Assembly (NCBI RefSeq): GCF_000018885.1
Contig: NC_010168.1
Location: 2,170,001 to 2,234,000 of the forward strand
Origin: Renibacterium salmoninarum ATCC 33209
GTDB taxonomy: Bacteria > Actinomycetota > Actinomycetes > Actinomycetales > Micrococcaceae
Reading direction: 5' to 3'
DNA length: 64,000 nt
Below, piece by piece: positions 45,661 to 55,700 of this stretch (within the stretch, counting starts at the first letter, position 1; each line of letters begins with the position of its first letter). The position numbers were made by a program, and so were the translations under genes. The notes beneath the pieces are model-generated. The model saw only the letters and a program-made list of their open reading frames with translations, was not told the origin of the DNA and did no database searches.

Positions 45661-46207
45661 CGGACGTTTCACTGTCTTTGCTCCGGCGCGGTCCGCCGCC
45701 AAACGGAACACCCAGCAAAGTGAGCAAACAGATCAAAATTACGCCACCAACCACAGCCATATCCGCCATGTTAAAGATGGCAAAGTTTGGCAACGAGATG
45801 AAGTCGACAACATGGCCTTGGCCAAACGACGGCGGCCGAAAAAGCCGATCAGTCAGATTGCCTAGCGCGCCGCCCAACACCATCCCCAGTGCCACGCCCC
45901 ACCAGGCGGAACCCACTTTCCAGATTCGCACCACAATAGCCACGGCGACGGCGGCCATAATCAGGGAGAAAACCCAGGTGAAATTCTCGCCGATGGAAAA
46001 TGCTGCGCCTGAGTTAGTGATGTAGTACCACTGCAGAACTGGCGGGAAGACTGGCGTCTTTTGGTACAGCTCCATCGTGCTAGTAACCCAAAGCTTTGTC
46101 AGCTGATCCAAGCCGTAGGCAAGCACAGCAAAGCCGCTGAACCAGATGATGGCCCGCCAAAATATTGGTCTTCTGGTCGGAGCTGGGGTGGGAGGAGTCG
46201 CTGTCAT
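45653..46207 (-). CDS. lspA: Lipoprotein signal peptidase
   Basis: LspA cleaves the signal peptide of diacylated prolipoproteins in the membrane. The 184 residues have four transmembrane helices and the two catalytic aspartates in GALGNLTDR and FNMADMAV. The membrane lipoproteins seen in this window are its substrates. It is followed at once by rluD and preceded by the wag31 terminator. Confidence 0.94.
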   Translation of the reverse strand: MTATPPTPAPTRRPIFWRAIIWFSGFAVLAYGLDQLTKLWVTSTMELYQKTPVFPPVLQWYYITNSGAAFSIGENFTWVFSLIMAAVAVAIVVRIWKVGSAWWGVALGMVLGGALGNLTDRLFRPPSFGQGHVVDFISLPNFAIFNMADMAVVGGVILICLLTLLGVPFGGGPRRSKDSETSDA

Positions 46208-46255
46208 GGTCTTCCAGTACGAGAAACGTTTGGCCGCTGCTTGATTTATTCAATG

Positions 46256-46294
46256 CAGAAGCCGGTGGTGAGCATACCCAACCACCGGCTTCTG
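46256..46294 (-). terminator. Terminator of wag31
   Basis: Perfect 14-bp stem (46256-46269 and 46281-46294) with an 11-nt loop, 22 bases after the wag31 stop. It separates the division genes from lspA-rluD. Confidence 0.75.
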
Positions 46295-46315
46295 TCTAAC
46301 TATGTCTGATTTAGA

Positions 46316-47068
46316 TCAGGATTCGTTGTTGCTATCCGAAACATCGGGAGCAGCAACAGAACCGCGTGAATCCAGATCGCGCAGCTGACCTTCAATGTAG
46401 GTCTTCAGGCGAGCACGGTAGTCACGCTCAAAGCCGCGCAGCTGCTCGACCTTGCGCTCCAGCACTGAACGCTGTTGCTCCAAAGCACCGAGAGTCTTAC
46501 GGCTCTTCTCCTGGGCATCATTAACCAGGCTAGAAGCCTCAATCTGAGCTTCAGCAATGATCTTGTCACGCTGCTCAACACCTGCGTTGACGTACTCGTC
46601 GTGCAGCTTCTGAGCCATCGCAATGACGCCAGCGGCCGATTCGGCGCTTGGCGAAACGGTAGCGGCGGCCGGCACCGGAGTGCTAACCGTCGGCGTAGCA
46701 GGCGAAGTAGCGGCCAGCGGCGAGGCAGCAGCTGCGCTCGGCTGAGCCGGCGTGGCAGCAGGAGTCGAAGCCTGCGCAGGAGCAGCCTTCTCCTCAGCAG
46801 CGTCAGCCTTGACTGACTTCGCGGCGTCATAAGCTTTGTCATCCTTTGCAGGCGACTTCGGCGCTGAGGCGATCGGAACAGCAGAAGCAGGAACTGCGGA
46901 ACCCAGATCAGCGAGCTTCTTACGGAGCTCTTCGTTTTCTTGGGTCAAACGTCGCAATTCAACGACGATTTCGTCCAGGAAGTCATCGACTTCATCCTGG
47001 TCGTATCCCTCACGGAATTTCGTCGGCTGAAACCGCTTGTTGACAACATCTTCTGGCGTCAGAGCCAT
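46316..47068 (-). CDS. wag31: DivIVA-family polar growth protein Wag31
   Basis: This coiled-coil protein marks cell poles and septa in actinobacteria. The DivIVA N-terminus is complete (MALTPEDVVNKRFQPTKFRE, then GYDQDEVDDFLDEIVVELRR), followed by a first coiled coil, an Ala/Pro/Ser/Thr-rich linker (about residues 60-145) and a second coiled coil (EASSLVNDAQEKSRKTLGAL). At 250 residues it is normal for the group. A short inverted repeat and likely promoter stand upstream. Confidence 0.93.
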   Translation of the reverse strand: MALTPEDVVNKRFQPTKFREGYDQDEVDDFLDEIVVELRRLTQENEELRKKLADLGSAVPASAVPIASAPKSPAKDDKAYDAAKSVKADAAEEKAAPAQASTPAATPAQPSAAAASPLAATSPATPTVSTPVPAAATVSPSAESAAGVIAMAQKLHDEYVNAGVEQRDKIIAEAQIEASSLVNDAQEKSRKTLGALEQQRSVLERKVEQLRGFERDYRARLKTYIEGQLRDLDSRGSVAAPDVSDSNNES

Positions 47069-47093
47069 CTAGTCACCTCGTTGGGTTTAGTGA

Positions 47094-47120
47094 GTTAAGA
47101 CCGCCTGCGGCCATCTTAAC
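47094..47120. promoter_or_regulatory. Inverted repeat upstream of wag31
   Basis: GTTAAGA (47094-47100) and TCTTAAC (47114-47120) are separated by 13 bases, 26 bases before the wag31 ATG. It may be an operator or a leader hairpin. Further upstream, a TATACT-like -10 is seen around 47190 on the minus strand. Confidence 0.35.
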
Positions 47121-47225
47121 TACGATACCTAATAGGATTTCTCTATCGGTAATCAGGGCATTGCATTTGGTTCGCTCGTGAATCTAGAGTATAACTATTC
47201 GCAGCCGAAAACTAACCAGAGTTTC

Positions 47226-47516
47226 CTATGCTGCAAAAGTGAATGTGATCGACATCGCAATACCGGTCACAAACAGTAGAACTAAGAAGCCAATATCCAG
47301 CGATACTGCACCCAGATTCAGCGGCGGCAATAACCGTCGTACGAGCTTCACGGGCGGATCAGTCACCGAATAAACTCCAGTCGCAGCAACCAGAGCGATT
47401 CCACGGGGTCGCCATTCCCTCGCCAGCTGCTGCACCCAGTCAAAAACTAGGCGCACCATCATGGCCAAGAAGAACAGAAACAGCAGCAGATAGAGCAATG
47501 CGAATATCAGAGGCAC
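47226..47516 (-). CDS. YggT family membrane protein
   Basis: The 96-residue protein has two hydrophobic segments (LIFALLYLLLFLFFLAMMVRL and LDIGFLVLLFVTGIAM) around the family motif TDPPVKLVRRLLPPL. YggT proteins occur between sepF and divIVA in Gram-positive bacteria and are thought to aid envelope or division processes. It begins 16 bases after sepF. Confidence 0.9.
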   Translation of the reverse strand: MPLIFALLYLLLFLFFLAMMVRLVFDWVQQLAREWRPRGIALVAATGVYSVTDPPVKLVRRLLPPLNLGAVSLDIGFLVLLFVTGIAMSITFTFAA

Positions 47517-47532
47517 GGGATAAGTCTAAGAC

Positions 47533-48051
47533 TTAGCTCTGGTTGAAGAAGCTAGCTTGATTCTCGCTGGCCTTTTTGTCGTCGCCAATGACTTCAACAA
47601 AAACCGGAGAGAGCAAGAAAACTTTATTAGTCACGCGCTCGATCGAGCCATGCAGACCAAAAACGAGTCCTGCGGAAAAGTCGACTAAACGCTTAGCGTC
47701 GCCTTCGCCCATGTCAGTCACGTTCATGATGACTGGAATGCCGTCACGGAAGCTCTCGCCAATGACCTTGGCATCGTTATAGGAACGCGGGTGCACAGTA
47801 GTGATCTGGCGCAATCCGGATGAATCATCCCGGTTTGACGCGGCGCGCTTGATCGGAGTCACCGGTGCCCGGTATTCATCTTCGGAAGCCTGATGAGCCG
47901 AAGCCGGCTCCGTGTGACGAATTTCCTGGTCCACGTATTCCTCATTCTTCTGTGCGGGTCGCGTTTGCTTACCCTCAGGTTGGGGCTCGTAGTGCTCATC
48001 GCCGTCAGCGAGCCCAAGGTAAATCATTGTCTTGCGCAGAGCGCCAGCCAT
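47533..48051 (-). CDS. sepF: Cell division protein SepF
   Basis: SepF anchors FtsZ to the membrane. The 172 residues have the N-terminal membrane-targeting helix ([16 protein letters not shown]), a charged linker and the C-terminal SepF/DUF552 domain ([20 protein letters not shown], then [22 protein letters not shown]). Actinobacteria lack FtsA, so this is probably the main Z-ring anchor. Confidence 0.93.
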
Positions 48052-48099
48052 TTTTGCTCCCGTTGTCTAGTATCGTTTCTTGCTGCTGCAATTTCGACG

Positions 48100-48840
48100 C
48101 TACCGCACGGCGGGCCGCGGGCCGAGGACATCAGAGCCGACACGCAGGTGTGTCGCGCCATGCTTTATTGCTGCTGCTAAATCGCCGCTCATTCCGGCCG
48201 AAATAGCCTTCGCCGCCGGATGTCTATTCACTAACTCGGCGCTGATTGTGGCGAGTCGAGAAAACGCTTCATCCGGGTCTGCTCCTAGCGGTGTAACCGC
48301 CATAACACCCAGTAGCTCCAAACTGTCGGCAGCAACAATTTCATCCGCAATCGCCAACACCTCGTGCGGTCGAGCGCCGCCGCGCGGGCTTGATCCAGGG
48401 ACCAGCTCAAGTGGGTCTAGATCCACCTGGACCAGACACCCCAGAGTCGTTGAGCGATGGCCAGCTGCGAGCTCCGCAGTAACCGCTTTAGCCAGCGCTT
48501 GGACCAGCGCCGGTCGGTCGACGGAATGGACGGAATAGGCGTATCTGGCGACTGATTTTGCTTTATTCGTTTGCAACTGACCAATAAAATGCCAATGCAG
48601 GTCAATCCCCGCCCTGGCCAGTTCGGCCTGTTTCGCGGCAGCTTCCTGGTCACGGTTCTCACCAACCTCCATGACGCCAAGGTCGGCAAGTAGTGCGACG
48701 TCGGCAGCAGGATGGAATTTGGTCACCACGATCAGCTGCGGAGTATCTACTCGCCCCGATGCCGAAACAGCAACCGCTATCCGCTGTTTTACTGCATCCA
48801 AGTTGGCGCCTAGTTCACGCCGACGTGCTTCAGAAGTCAT
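48100..48840 (-). CDS. YggS family pyridoxal-phosphate homeostasis protein
   Basis: The alanine-racemase-like barrel has the PLP lysine in VVTKFHPAAD (Lys41), EVGENRDQEA, HFIGQLQTNKAKSV and the phosphate-binding MSGDLAAAIKHGATHLRVGS. It balances cellular PLP without a known catalytic reaction. It overlaps pgeF by 4 bases, in the conserved order ftsZ-pgeF-yggS-sepF. Confidence 0.93.
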   Translation of the reverse strand: MTSEARRRELGANLDAVKQRIAVAVSASGRVDTPQLIVVTKFHPAADVALLADLGVMEVGENRDQEAAAKQAELARAGIDLHWHFIGQLQTNKAKSVARYAYSVHSVDRPALVQALAKAVTAELAAGHRSTTLGCLVQVDLDPLELVPGSSPRGGARPHEVLAIADEIVAADSLELLGVMAVTPLGADPDEAFSRLATISAELVNRHPAAKAISAGMSGDLAAAIKHGATHLRVGSDVLGPRPAVR

Positions 48841-49532
48841 GACGTCTGATTCGTTCGGTAGAGCAGACCAGCAAAGCGGCCAATAGGCTCAGCTCGCCGA
48901 TGGGAAAAAAGCCGCGGCTCCTGCAAGGTGCAGACCGCTATATTGTTCACTTCAACATCAAGGTGCCTCAGCTGACTCATTATACCAGCGCGCAGATCAA
49001 TCGACGGCGTACCCCAGGATGTTTGAGCGAAGGCCGCCGGAAAGTCAGCCGCCATCTCGGCCCGCATGGCTTCCGGAACTTCATAGCATTCACCGCAAAT
49101 TGCTGGGCCGACCCAAGCCGCGATGTTGCTGCCGCCGCGCTCCCCCAACGCTTGCGCTGCAGCCGCCACAATATTTGCGCCAAGTCCTTTGCGTCCGGCA
49201 TGGACGGCAGCCGCTAGACCTTTACCGTCTTCCGTATCTGCGAGCAGCAGGACTGCCGCGCAGTCTGCCACCAGCACAGCAAGTGGCAAACTGCTCGAGA
49301 TCAGGCCATCAGCTTCAGGCTGCGCAGAATGTTCGTCTAGCTCAACGACTTTCGACCCGTGCACTTGATGCATAAATTGAAAATCCTGATCAAGACCCAG
49401 CTCCCCGCGGACAGCTGCCCGATGAGTGATCCCCGCAGAGCCTTCCGGCACTGAAGTACTCATCGAGCCCGCGCTAATATCAGTAAAAGCGACAGACCAT
49501 CCTGGCCTGACTTCACGTCGCCAAAAAAACAC
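48837..49532 (-). CDS. pgeF: Laccase-domain purine nucleoside phosphorylase-like protein (YfiH/PgeF)
   Basis: The 231 residues have the CNF1/YfiH-like fold signatures with the metal-site Cys in VLVADCAAVLL, His in AAVHAGRKGLGANIV and GPAICGECYEV. Family members have been reported to act as purine nucleoside phosphorylases/adenosine deaminases and as a peptidoglycan editing factor. The exact role here is open. It lies 8 bases after ftsZ. Confidence 0.9.
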   Translation of the reverse strand: MFFWRREVRPGWSVAFTDISAGSMSTSVPEGSAGITHRAAVRGELGLDQDFQFMHQVHGSKVVELDEHSAQPEADGLISSSLPLAVLVADCAAVLLLADTEDGKGLAAAVHAGRKGLGANIVAAAAQALGERGGSNIAAWVGPAICGECYEVPEAMRAEMAADFPAAFAQTSWGTPSIDLRAGIMSQLRHLDVEVNNIAVCTLQEPRLFSHRRAEPIGRFAGLLYRTNQTS

Positions 49533-49540
49533 GCTGCTGC

Positions 49541-50722
49541 CTATTTGAGGAAGTCGGGCACGTCCAGGTCGTCCTGACGTGCGGCGCTGAGATCGGGCTC
49601 GACGACGGCGGGCAGATCCAAGTCGAACCCGTTGTCGGCTGGCACAGAGCTGGCACCATTCTGACTCCAGCTAGACAAGCTCGGCGCTGCGGTAGCAGGC
49701 CTAGCAGCTTCGCCGCTCTCGGCGGACTTAGCGGCTGCTTTCGCTACTGGATCGCCAGCGGGCGCGCTAGTGGCATCGACGTTGTCGAAGCCCGCTGCGA
49801 TAACCGTAACCCGAGCCTCATCGCCGAGGGCGTCGTCAATGACCGCACCAAAGATGATGTTCGCCTCGGGGTGGGCGACTTCTTGGACCAAACGCGCTGC
49901 TTCATTGATTTCAAACAGACCCAAATCGGATCCACCCTGAATCGATAACAACACACCGTGTGCGCCGTCAATCGAAGCTTCCAACAGTGGCGAGGCAATC
50001 GCGAGTTCAGCGGCCTTGACTGCGCGGTCTTCACCACGAGCCGAGCCAATGCCCATAAGCGCTGAACCAGCGCCCTGCATCACGGACTTCACATCGGCAA
50101 AGTCAAGGTTGATCAAACCAGGAGTGGTGATCAAGTCGGTGATGCCCTGGACGCCGGAAAGCAGCACCTGATCGGCCGACCGGAAGGCATCCAGCATTGA
50201 CACGTTCCGGTCGCTGATCGACAGCAAACGATCGTTCGGGATGACGATCAAAGTGTCGACTTCATCCCGCAGTCCCTCAATGCCAGTTTCGGCTTGATTT
50301 GACCGACGGCGACCTTCAAAGGTGAAGGGACGCGTCACAACACCGATGGTCAGCGCACCCAGGGCACGAGCGATCCGAGCTACGACCGGCGCACCGCCAG
50401 TGCCGGTTCCGCCGCCTTCACCCGCGGTCACAAACACCATGTCTGCGCCGCGAAGAACTTCTTCGATTTCTTCAGCATGATCCTCAGCAGCTTTACGACC
50501 TACTTCGGGGTCTGCTCCCGCGCCTAGACCACGGGTAAGCTCACGGCCTACGTCAAGCTTTACGTCTGCATCAGACATCAGTAGGGCCTGTGCGTCAGTG
50601 TTGATCGCAATGAATTCGACGCCGCGCAGTCCCACCTCAATCATGCGGTTGACTGCGTTTACGCCGCCGCCGCCGATGCCGACGACTTTGATGACGGCCA
50701 AGTAGTTCTGCGGTGCTGCCAC
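49541..50722 (-). CDS. ftsZ: Cell division GTPase FtsZ
   Basis: FtsZ forms the cytokinetic ring. The tubulin signature GGGTGTGG lies at residues 103-110, preceded by [16 protein letters not shown]. Length is 393. The Ala/Ser/Pro linker ends in the conserved tail [10 protein letters not shown], which binds SepF. The 203-base gap to ftsQ holds its own promoter region with a conserved-looking hairpin. Confidence 0.97.
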
Positions 50723-50801
50723 GGTTGCTGTCCCTTGTTCGATAGTGCTTGAAGTTCGTCTACTGCCTGGAATTCATTTACTGCTTGAAGCTTCAAAACC
50801 T

Positions 50802-50822
50802 TAACCCTCTACTTGAGGGTTA
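50802..50822 (-). promoter_or_regulatory. Inverted repeat in the ftsZ leader region
   Basis: TAACCCTC (50802-50809) and GAGGGTTA (50815-50822) form an 8-bp palindrome with a 5-base spacer, about 80 bases upstream of ftsZ. I recall similar AACCCTC-type repeats in ftsQ-ftsZ gaps of other actinobacteria, so a promoter-linked operator is possible. Nothing else is seen in 50723-50925. Confidence 0.5.
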
Positions 50823-50925
50823 TAGTTATGTCAAGTAATCCTTGATTGCGACGCTATGGGGCTTAGCCTCGTGTTGCAATAACCTTGCCCGCGTGTCGTG
50901 CGAATCTACTCATAATCAGTGTTGT

Positions 50926-51939
50926 TCATCGAGTTACTGGATGCTTCGGAGCGCTCACATCGTAGAACTTGATCGGCGCCAGGGCAGGCTTTCCCGGTTC
51001 AGCTTGCGGCGGATTCTTCAACATGGTCTGCAAGACCTTGGCTTTGAGCGCCATTTGCGAAGCATCGCCCCAGGTTACTTTTTTTCCGTCCACTAGTGTC
51101 AGTTCAACAGCGTCCGGAGAACTTGCCGAGGCGGAAGCCATTTGCGCACGCACTTCGGTGGGCAAAGCTGCTAGCACCGCGGTAATGGCAGAAAAGGTCG
51201 CCTGTCCAATAACTCCCGTGCCGCCGTCGATCAGCGGTAGCTGAGCCGCCGCTGCGTCGGCCACGGTGCCGAGCTGAATTCCCTGCGGATCAACCAGCAC
51301 GTACTGTTCACCGTTCTTGAGGACGGCAACCGGAATCCGTTCCACTAGGTGAACTAATAACGTCGACGGTGGACGAGCTTCTACCGTGACGGACTGAACT
51401 TGGACCAATCCAGTAAGCAGTTTCTGCACTTCCGATTGATCGATCCGGGGCAACGGTTTGCCTTTGAGCGATGCTAAGGCACTTTGGACTTGATCTGCAG
51501 AGGCAAGTTTTGAGCCGTCGACAGTGATGGTTTTTAGTGCCAGCAACGGCGAAAAGAAAACCGCAAGCATCAGCAGAGCCGCTACAACGACTATCGCGGC
51601 CAAAGAAGTCCAAAGTCGCCAATGTTTGCGCAGACCAGCACCTGATCTAACTCTGCGCTCTTTGGCAGCCGGAAACGACAACACGTTCGTCCGAGCTGCT
51701 GTTCTGGCCTCCGCAGCGTCGTCGTGCTTTTTTGCTTTCGGAGCACGCTTTTGCCGAGGGGCTTTTGCGGCTTCTTGCGACTCCTCGGTCTCGAGTTGCG
51801 GCGCTACCTTCGGCTCCGGAAGCGGCTCTACCATGACCGCAGGAACACTCGGGGCGGCAGGAAGGTCGCGCTCCAGACTACGTTCTTTGGCCTGGCCACC
51901 ACCGGTTGCCGGCACCGGCGGTTTCCGTTTACCCGCCAT
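50926..51939 (-). CDS. ftsQ: Cell division protein FtsQ
   Basis: The 337 residues begin with a long basic, Ala/Pro-rich cytoplasmic tail, then one transmembrane helix (LWTSLAAIVVVAALLMLAVFF, about residues 130-150). The extracytoplasmic POTRA domain (LKTITVDGSKLASADQVQSA) and FtsQ domain (RIPVAVLKNGEQYVLVDPQG) follow. The ATG at 51939 is chosen because GGAGGT stands 5 bases before it. It overlaps the murC end by 11 bases. Confidence 0.93.
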   Translation of the reverse strand: MAGKRKPPVPATGGGQAKERSLERDLPAAPSVPAVMVEPLPEPKVAPQLETEESQEAAKAPRQKRAPKAKKHDDAAEARTAARTNVLSFPAAKERRVRSGAGLRKHWRLWTSLAAIVVVAALLMLAVFFSPLLALKTITVDGSKLASADQVQSALASLKGKPLPRIDQSEVQKLLTGLVQVQSVTVEARPPSTLLVHLVERIPVAVLKNGEQYVLVDPQGIQLGTVADAAAAQLPLIDGGTGVIGQATFSAITAVLAALPTEVRAQMASASASSPDAVELTLVDGKKVTWGDASQMALKAKVLQTMLKNPPQAEPGKPALAPIKFYDVSAPKHPVTR

Positions 51940-53326
51940 GGCTGACCTCCTGTGCCGGAGTCGCCAGAGCGTCAAGAATGGCGGCACCAGCCTCGGTAAC
52001 GTCGCCGGCTCCGACGGTCAGGACAATATCGCCGTTAGCCGTACGCGCCACAAGTTCTTGAATTGCTTTGGCACGGTCCGGTTGGAAGGTGAGTTTCGCG
52101 TTAGCCTCGGTGATTAGCTCACCGGTGACGCCCGGAATCGGGTCCTCACGCGCGGGATACACATCAAGGACCATAATCGAATCCGCCAGGCTCAGCGCAG
52201 CCGCAAATTCAGCAGCAAATTCGTGAGTCCGACTGAATAAATGCGGCTGAAACAGCACCAGCACATGATGCCCGTCAGCTACCGTTCGAGCAGCGGTCAG
52301 TGCTGCCCGAACTTCTGTGGGGTGATGCGCGTAGTCATCAAACACCCGGATGCCACGGACCTGACCCTTGAACTCGAAACGGCGCGCGGCACCGGTGAAT
52401 CCAGCCAGCGCAGAAAGGGCCTGCTCAGCTTCGACGCCCAGCTCTAAGGCCACAGCAAACGCGGCTAACGCATTAAGCGCGTTGTGCTCCCCCGGGACTT
52501 GTAACTCCAAGACCAGGCGCTGTGGGCCAATAGGCGTAATGAATTCGATCGCGCGGTGTGCCCCATCGTTGATCAGCCAAACTTCCGCGGCAGCAGAGCG
52601 ACCATAGGTAACCACCCGGGTGCCGCGGGCGGCGGCTTGCTTCGCTAAAGCTAGCGCACCGTCATCGTCCGTACAGGCTACTAAGAGCCCGTCAGCCGGG
52701 ATAAGACCGATGAAGCTTTGGAAGGCTTCCATCACTGCTTCAGCGGTGCCGTAGTGGTCCAAATGGTCAGGCTCGGCGTTCGTCACTACCGCAATCTGCG
52801 GCCGATAGTTGAGAAAAGAGCCATCTGACTCGTCAGCTTCAGCAACAAAGATGCCGCCAGCACCATGGGCGGCGTTTACCCCGAGCGCGGGCACCGTCCC
52901 ACCCACGGCAAAAGATGGGTCCAGCCCGGCCTCACGCAGAAGTACTGCGATCATCGCCGTCGTCGTGGTTTTGCCGTGCGTACCCGCAACGGCAACTACG
53001 GTGTCCTGCGCCATTGCCGCTGCGAGCGCTTCCGAGCGATGCAAAACCCGCAAGCCTTGTGTCCGGGCAAATTCAAGTTCAGGGTTGTTAGCCCGGATCG
53101 CGGTAGAAATCACCACGGTATCTGCCCCCGCTACATTCTGAGCCGCATGTCCCGCGTGCACAGAAGCCCCGAGCGCGCCAAGCTCCAGCAAGCCCGCTGA
53201 TTCCTTAGCATCACTGCCGCTGACAGATATGCCGCGGGCCAACATGATCCGCACAATCCCAGACATTCCAGCACCGCCGATGCCAATAAAATGCACGCGG
53301 CCCAAGTCATTCAGTTCAACGCTCAC
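51929..53326 (-). CDS. murC: UDP-N-acetylmuramate--L-alanine ligase
   Basis: MurC adds the first amino acid to UDP-MurNAc. The nucleotide-sugar start (GRVHFIGIGGAGMSGIVRI), P-loop (GTHGKTTTTAM), Mur-ligase centre (VVTNAEPDHLDHYG) and DDYAHHPTEVRAAL are all present. Length 465 is normal. It overlaps both murG (ATGA type) and ftsQ. Confidence 0.96.
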   Translation of the reverse strand: MSVELNDLGRVHFIGIGGAGMSGIVRIMLARGISVSGSDAKESAGLLELGALGASVHAGHAAQNVAGADTVVISTAIRANNPELEFARTQGLRVLHRSEALAAAMAQDTVVAVAGTHGKTTTTAMIAVLLREAGLDPSFAVGGTVPALGVNAAHGAGGIFVAEADESDGSFLNYRPQIAVVTNAEPDHLDHYGTAEAVMEAFQSFIGLIPADGLLVACTDDDGALALAKQAAARGTRVVTYGRSAAAEVWLINDGAHRAIEFITPIGPQRLVLELQVPGEHNALNALAAFAVALELGVEAEQALSALAGFTGAARRFEFKGQVRGIRVFDDYAHHPTEVRAALTAARTVADGHHVLVLFQPHLFSRTHEFAAEFAAALSLADSIMVLDVYPAREDPIPGVTGELITEANAKLTFQPDRAKAIQELVARTANGDIVLTVGAGDVTEAGAAILDALATPAQEVSHGG

Positions 53327-54441
53327 TGTGTTGCCTCCGCTGCTTCTTTAACGGCAAGTGCCATCTTGCTGGCCGCATCGCGGATTCCGGATTGATAAGC
53401 CTTTGTGCCCAGCGCTATGAGTCGTTGTGGATCCGCTAGCAGCTCGACGACGTAACTGGCCAACCAACTGCCGTTGAAGTCGTTGTCTGCCACCACAAGA
53501 GCCGCGCCTTTGCCCACCAAAGTCTGTGCGTTCAGCGCCTGTTCGCCGTTGCCAACTGGCAAGGGGACGAATAGCGCTGGAGTTCCGGTTGCCGCGACTT
53601 CGCTCACGGTTCCGGCCCCTGAGCGGCAAATGAGCAGATCCGCTGCCGCATAGGCCTGTTCCATGCCATCAACGTATTCAACTTGCCGGTAGCCCGGAGC
53701 ACTCACGGGCACCCCGGCAGCATCAAGAACTGATTTTCCGCCGCCGGTAATATGCAAAATTTGAATTCCGGCGGCCGTTATTGCCGGAATCGCGTTGACC
53801 ACGGCGTTGTTGATGCGCACGGCGCCGAGCGAACCGCCAGTAACGATAAGTGTTGGTCGATCTTGCGCCAGTCCCAAAGCAGCCCTGGCAGCAGTCTTAT
53901 TGGCTGCTCGATCAAGATGGGCAACCTGTTCCCGCATTGGCATACCGACCCAGGTGGAATCGCGCAGAACAGTTTCAGCGAACGCGGTACCAATGGTCTT
54001 TGCATATCGCGCACCAAGCCGATTAGCCAGGCCCGGCTTGATATTGGCTTCGTGGATCACAATCGGTATCCCCGCCCGATGCGCGGCGATATACATCGGT
54101 GTGCAGATATAGCCGCCGACGCCCAGAACGACGTCGGCCTTTGCCTCGCGCAGAATCCGCGTCGAGTCCGCGATTGCGCGACGCATCCGCAGCGGAAACT
54201 TGAGCGCGGCCAGATTGGGTCGACGCGGCATGGGAACCCGGTCAATAAATGCCAGCTCTAACCCGGCTGCCGGTACCAACCTGGTTTCTAGACCATCTTT
54301 ACTGCCGACGGCGAGCAGCTTCGACTCTGGCGCAAGTTCGGTCAAAGCCACGGCAATCGCAAGCATCGGCGACACGTGGCCTGCGGAACCGCCGCCCGCT
54401 AGCACTGCGGAAAATGGACGGTTTGCGGAATTGCTGGTCAT
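53323..54441 (-). CDS. murG: UDP-GlcNAc:lipid I N-acetylglucosaminyltransferase
   Basis: MurG makes lipid II from lipid I at the inner membrane face. The GT28 signatures are AGGGSAGHVSPMLAI, HEANIKPGLANRLGARY, VTGGSLGAVRINN and CRSGAGTVSEVAATGTPALFVPLP. Length 372 is normal. Four-base overlaps connect it with ftsW and murC. Confidence 0.96.
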   Translation of the reverse strand: MTSNSANRPFSAVLAGGGSAGHVSPMLAIAVALTELAPESKLLAVGSKDGLETRLVPAAGLELAFIDRVPMPRRPNLAALKFPLRMRRAIADSTRILREAKADVVLGVGGYICTPMYIAAHRAGIPIVIHEANIKPGLANRLGARYAKTIGTAFAETVLRDSTWVGMPMREQVAHLDRAANKTAARAALGLAQDRPTLIVTGGSLGAVRINNAVVNAIPAITAAGIQILHITGGGKSVLDAAGVPVSAPGYRQVEYVDGMEQAYAAADLLICRSGAGTVSEVAATGTPALFVPLPVGNGEQALNAQTLVGKGAALVVADNDFNGSWLASYVVELLADPQRLIALGTKAYQSGIRDAASKMALAVKEAAEATQ

Positions 54442-55700
54442 GAAGTTTTAGTTTTCCTGTTCTGTTTTACGGATTTAGCAGCGGCATCGGGTTGATTTCG
54501 GGCAAAGGAGAGCACCATGCCCATTGCGGCAAGCCCCACGGTCAGCGCGGTACCGCCATAGGAAATAAAGGGCAGCGGAACGCCGATCACCGGCAGAATT
54601 CCGGTCACCATTGCAATGTTGACGAAGCCTTGGCCGATCACCCAGGTCATGATGCAGCCACAAACCACCCGAACAAATAGATCGTTGAAGCGCACGATCA
54701 CGCGGAACATCGCAATCGCGATCACCGCATACAGCACCACGATGACGACGGTGCCAAGCAAGCCAAATTCTTCACCAACAATCGCGAAGATAAAGTCGTT
54801 GTGCGCTTCCGGGATCCAATTCCATTTTTGCCGGCCTTGGCCTAAGCCCACGCCCCACCAACCACCGGAGGCAAGCGCAAACATGCCGTTCTGCGCTTGG
54901 TCGCACAAGCCCTGCGGATCCTGGTCCGGGCCACATTTGCCCAACCACGCGCTGAGTCGATCCTGGCGATTGTTATTGGTGAACGCCAAAACCAACCCGG
55001 CCAGCACTCCAATAACTGCCGCGCCGACGAAAATCTTCCGCTGAGCGCCAGCGAAAAACAACCCTGAGGCCGCAATAACCATCAGGATCATCGAGGTGCC
55101 CAGGTCATGACCAAGCAAAACCAAGCCAACGGCTAAGGCCGCTACTGGTACTACCGGCAAAAACATGTGCTGCCATTTGCCCAAAAATTTTTCTTTCGCG
55201 GACAGCACGGTAGCCATCCAGAGCGCGAGGGCGAATTTCGCTAGCTCCGATGGCTGGAAAGTAAAGGTGTCGCCCAAGGCAATCCAGTTTTGATTACCAC
55301 CACGATTGGAACCAATCAGCAGCACCAAAACGAGCGCAACGAGGGTCAAGCCCATCAAAGGCCAGGCTGCTTTTTTGAACAGCGAGATCGGCATTCGAGA
55401 AAGCACGAACATCGCAATGATGCCAACAGCCGCGAACATGGACTCTTTAAGGCCCATACTGAAAGGATTCTGATCGCTAGAACTTAGTTCAACCGCAGAT
55501 GCCGAAAAACCCATCATCAATCCGATGAGCACAAGCGCGAGCGTTGAGCCCAGAATTAGATAGTAGTTGGACGTTATTGAAATACCCGCACCTTCTAACC
55601 GCGGCCAGAAGTTTTTCACGAAACTTCGCAGACGGGGCTCTGGGCGCGTGCCATTGGCTCGTTGGACCGGTGGCTTAGTGCGAGAGGGTGTGCTAACCAT
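54438..55700 (-). CDS. ftsW: SEDS-family septal peptidoglycan polymerase FtsW
   Basis: FtsW polymerises glycan strands at the septum together with FtsI. About ten transmembrane helices are visible, with SEDS motifs such as GGWWGVGLGQGRQKW, PEAHNDFIFAIVGEEFGLLG and GVPLPFISYGGTAL. The ATG at 55700 overlaps the murD stop, giving 420 residues. A longer frame upstream is only murD in another phase. Confidence 0.94.
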   Translation of the reverse strand: MVSTPSRTKPPVQRANGTRPEPRLRSFVKNFWPRLEGAGISITSNYYLILGSTLALVLIGLMMGFSASAVELSSSDQNPFSMGLKESMFAAVGIIAMFVLSRMPISLFKKAAWPLMGLTLVALVLVLLIGSNRGGNQNWIALGDTFTFQPSELAKFALALWMATVLSAKEKFLGKWQHMFLPVVPVAALAVGLVLLGHDLGTSMILMVIAASGLFFAGAQRKIFVGAAVIGVLAGLVLAFTNNNRQDRLSAWLGKCGPDQDPQGLCDQAQNGMFALASGGWWGVGLGQGRQKWNWIPEAHNDFIFAIVGEEFGLLGTVVIVVLYAVIAIAMFRVIVRFNDLFVRVVCGCIMTWVIGQGFVNIAMVTGILPVIGVPLPFISYGGTALTVGLAAMGMVLSFARNQPDAAAKSVKQNRKTKTS

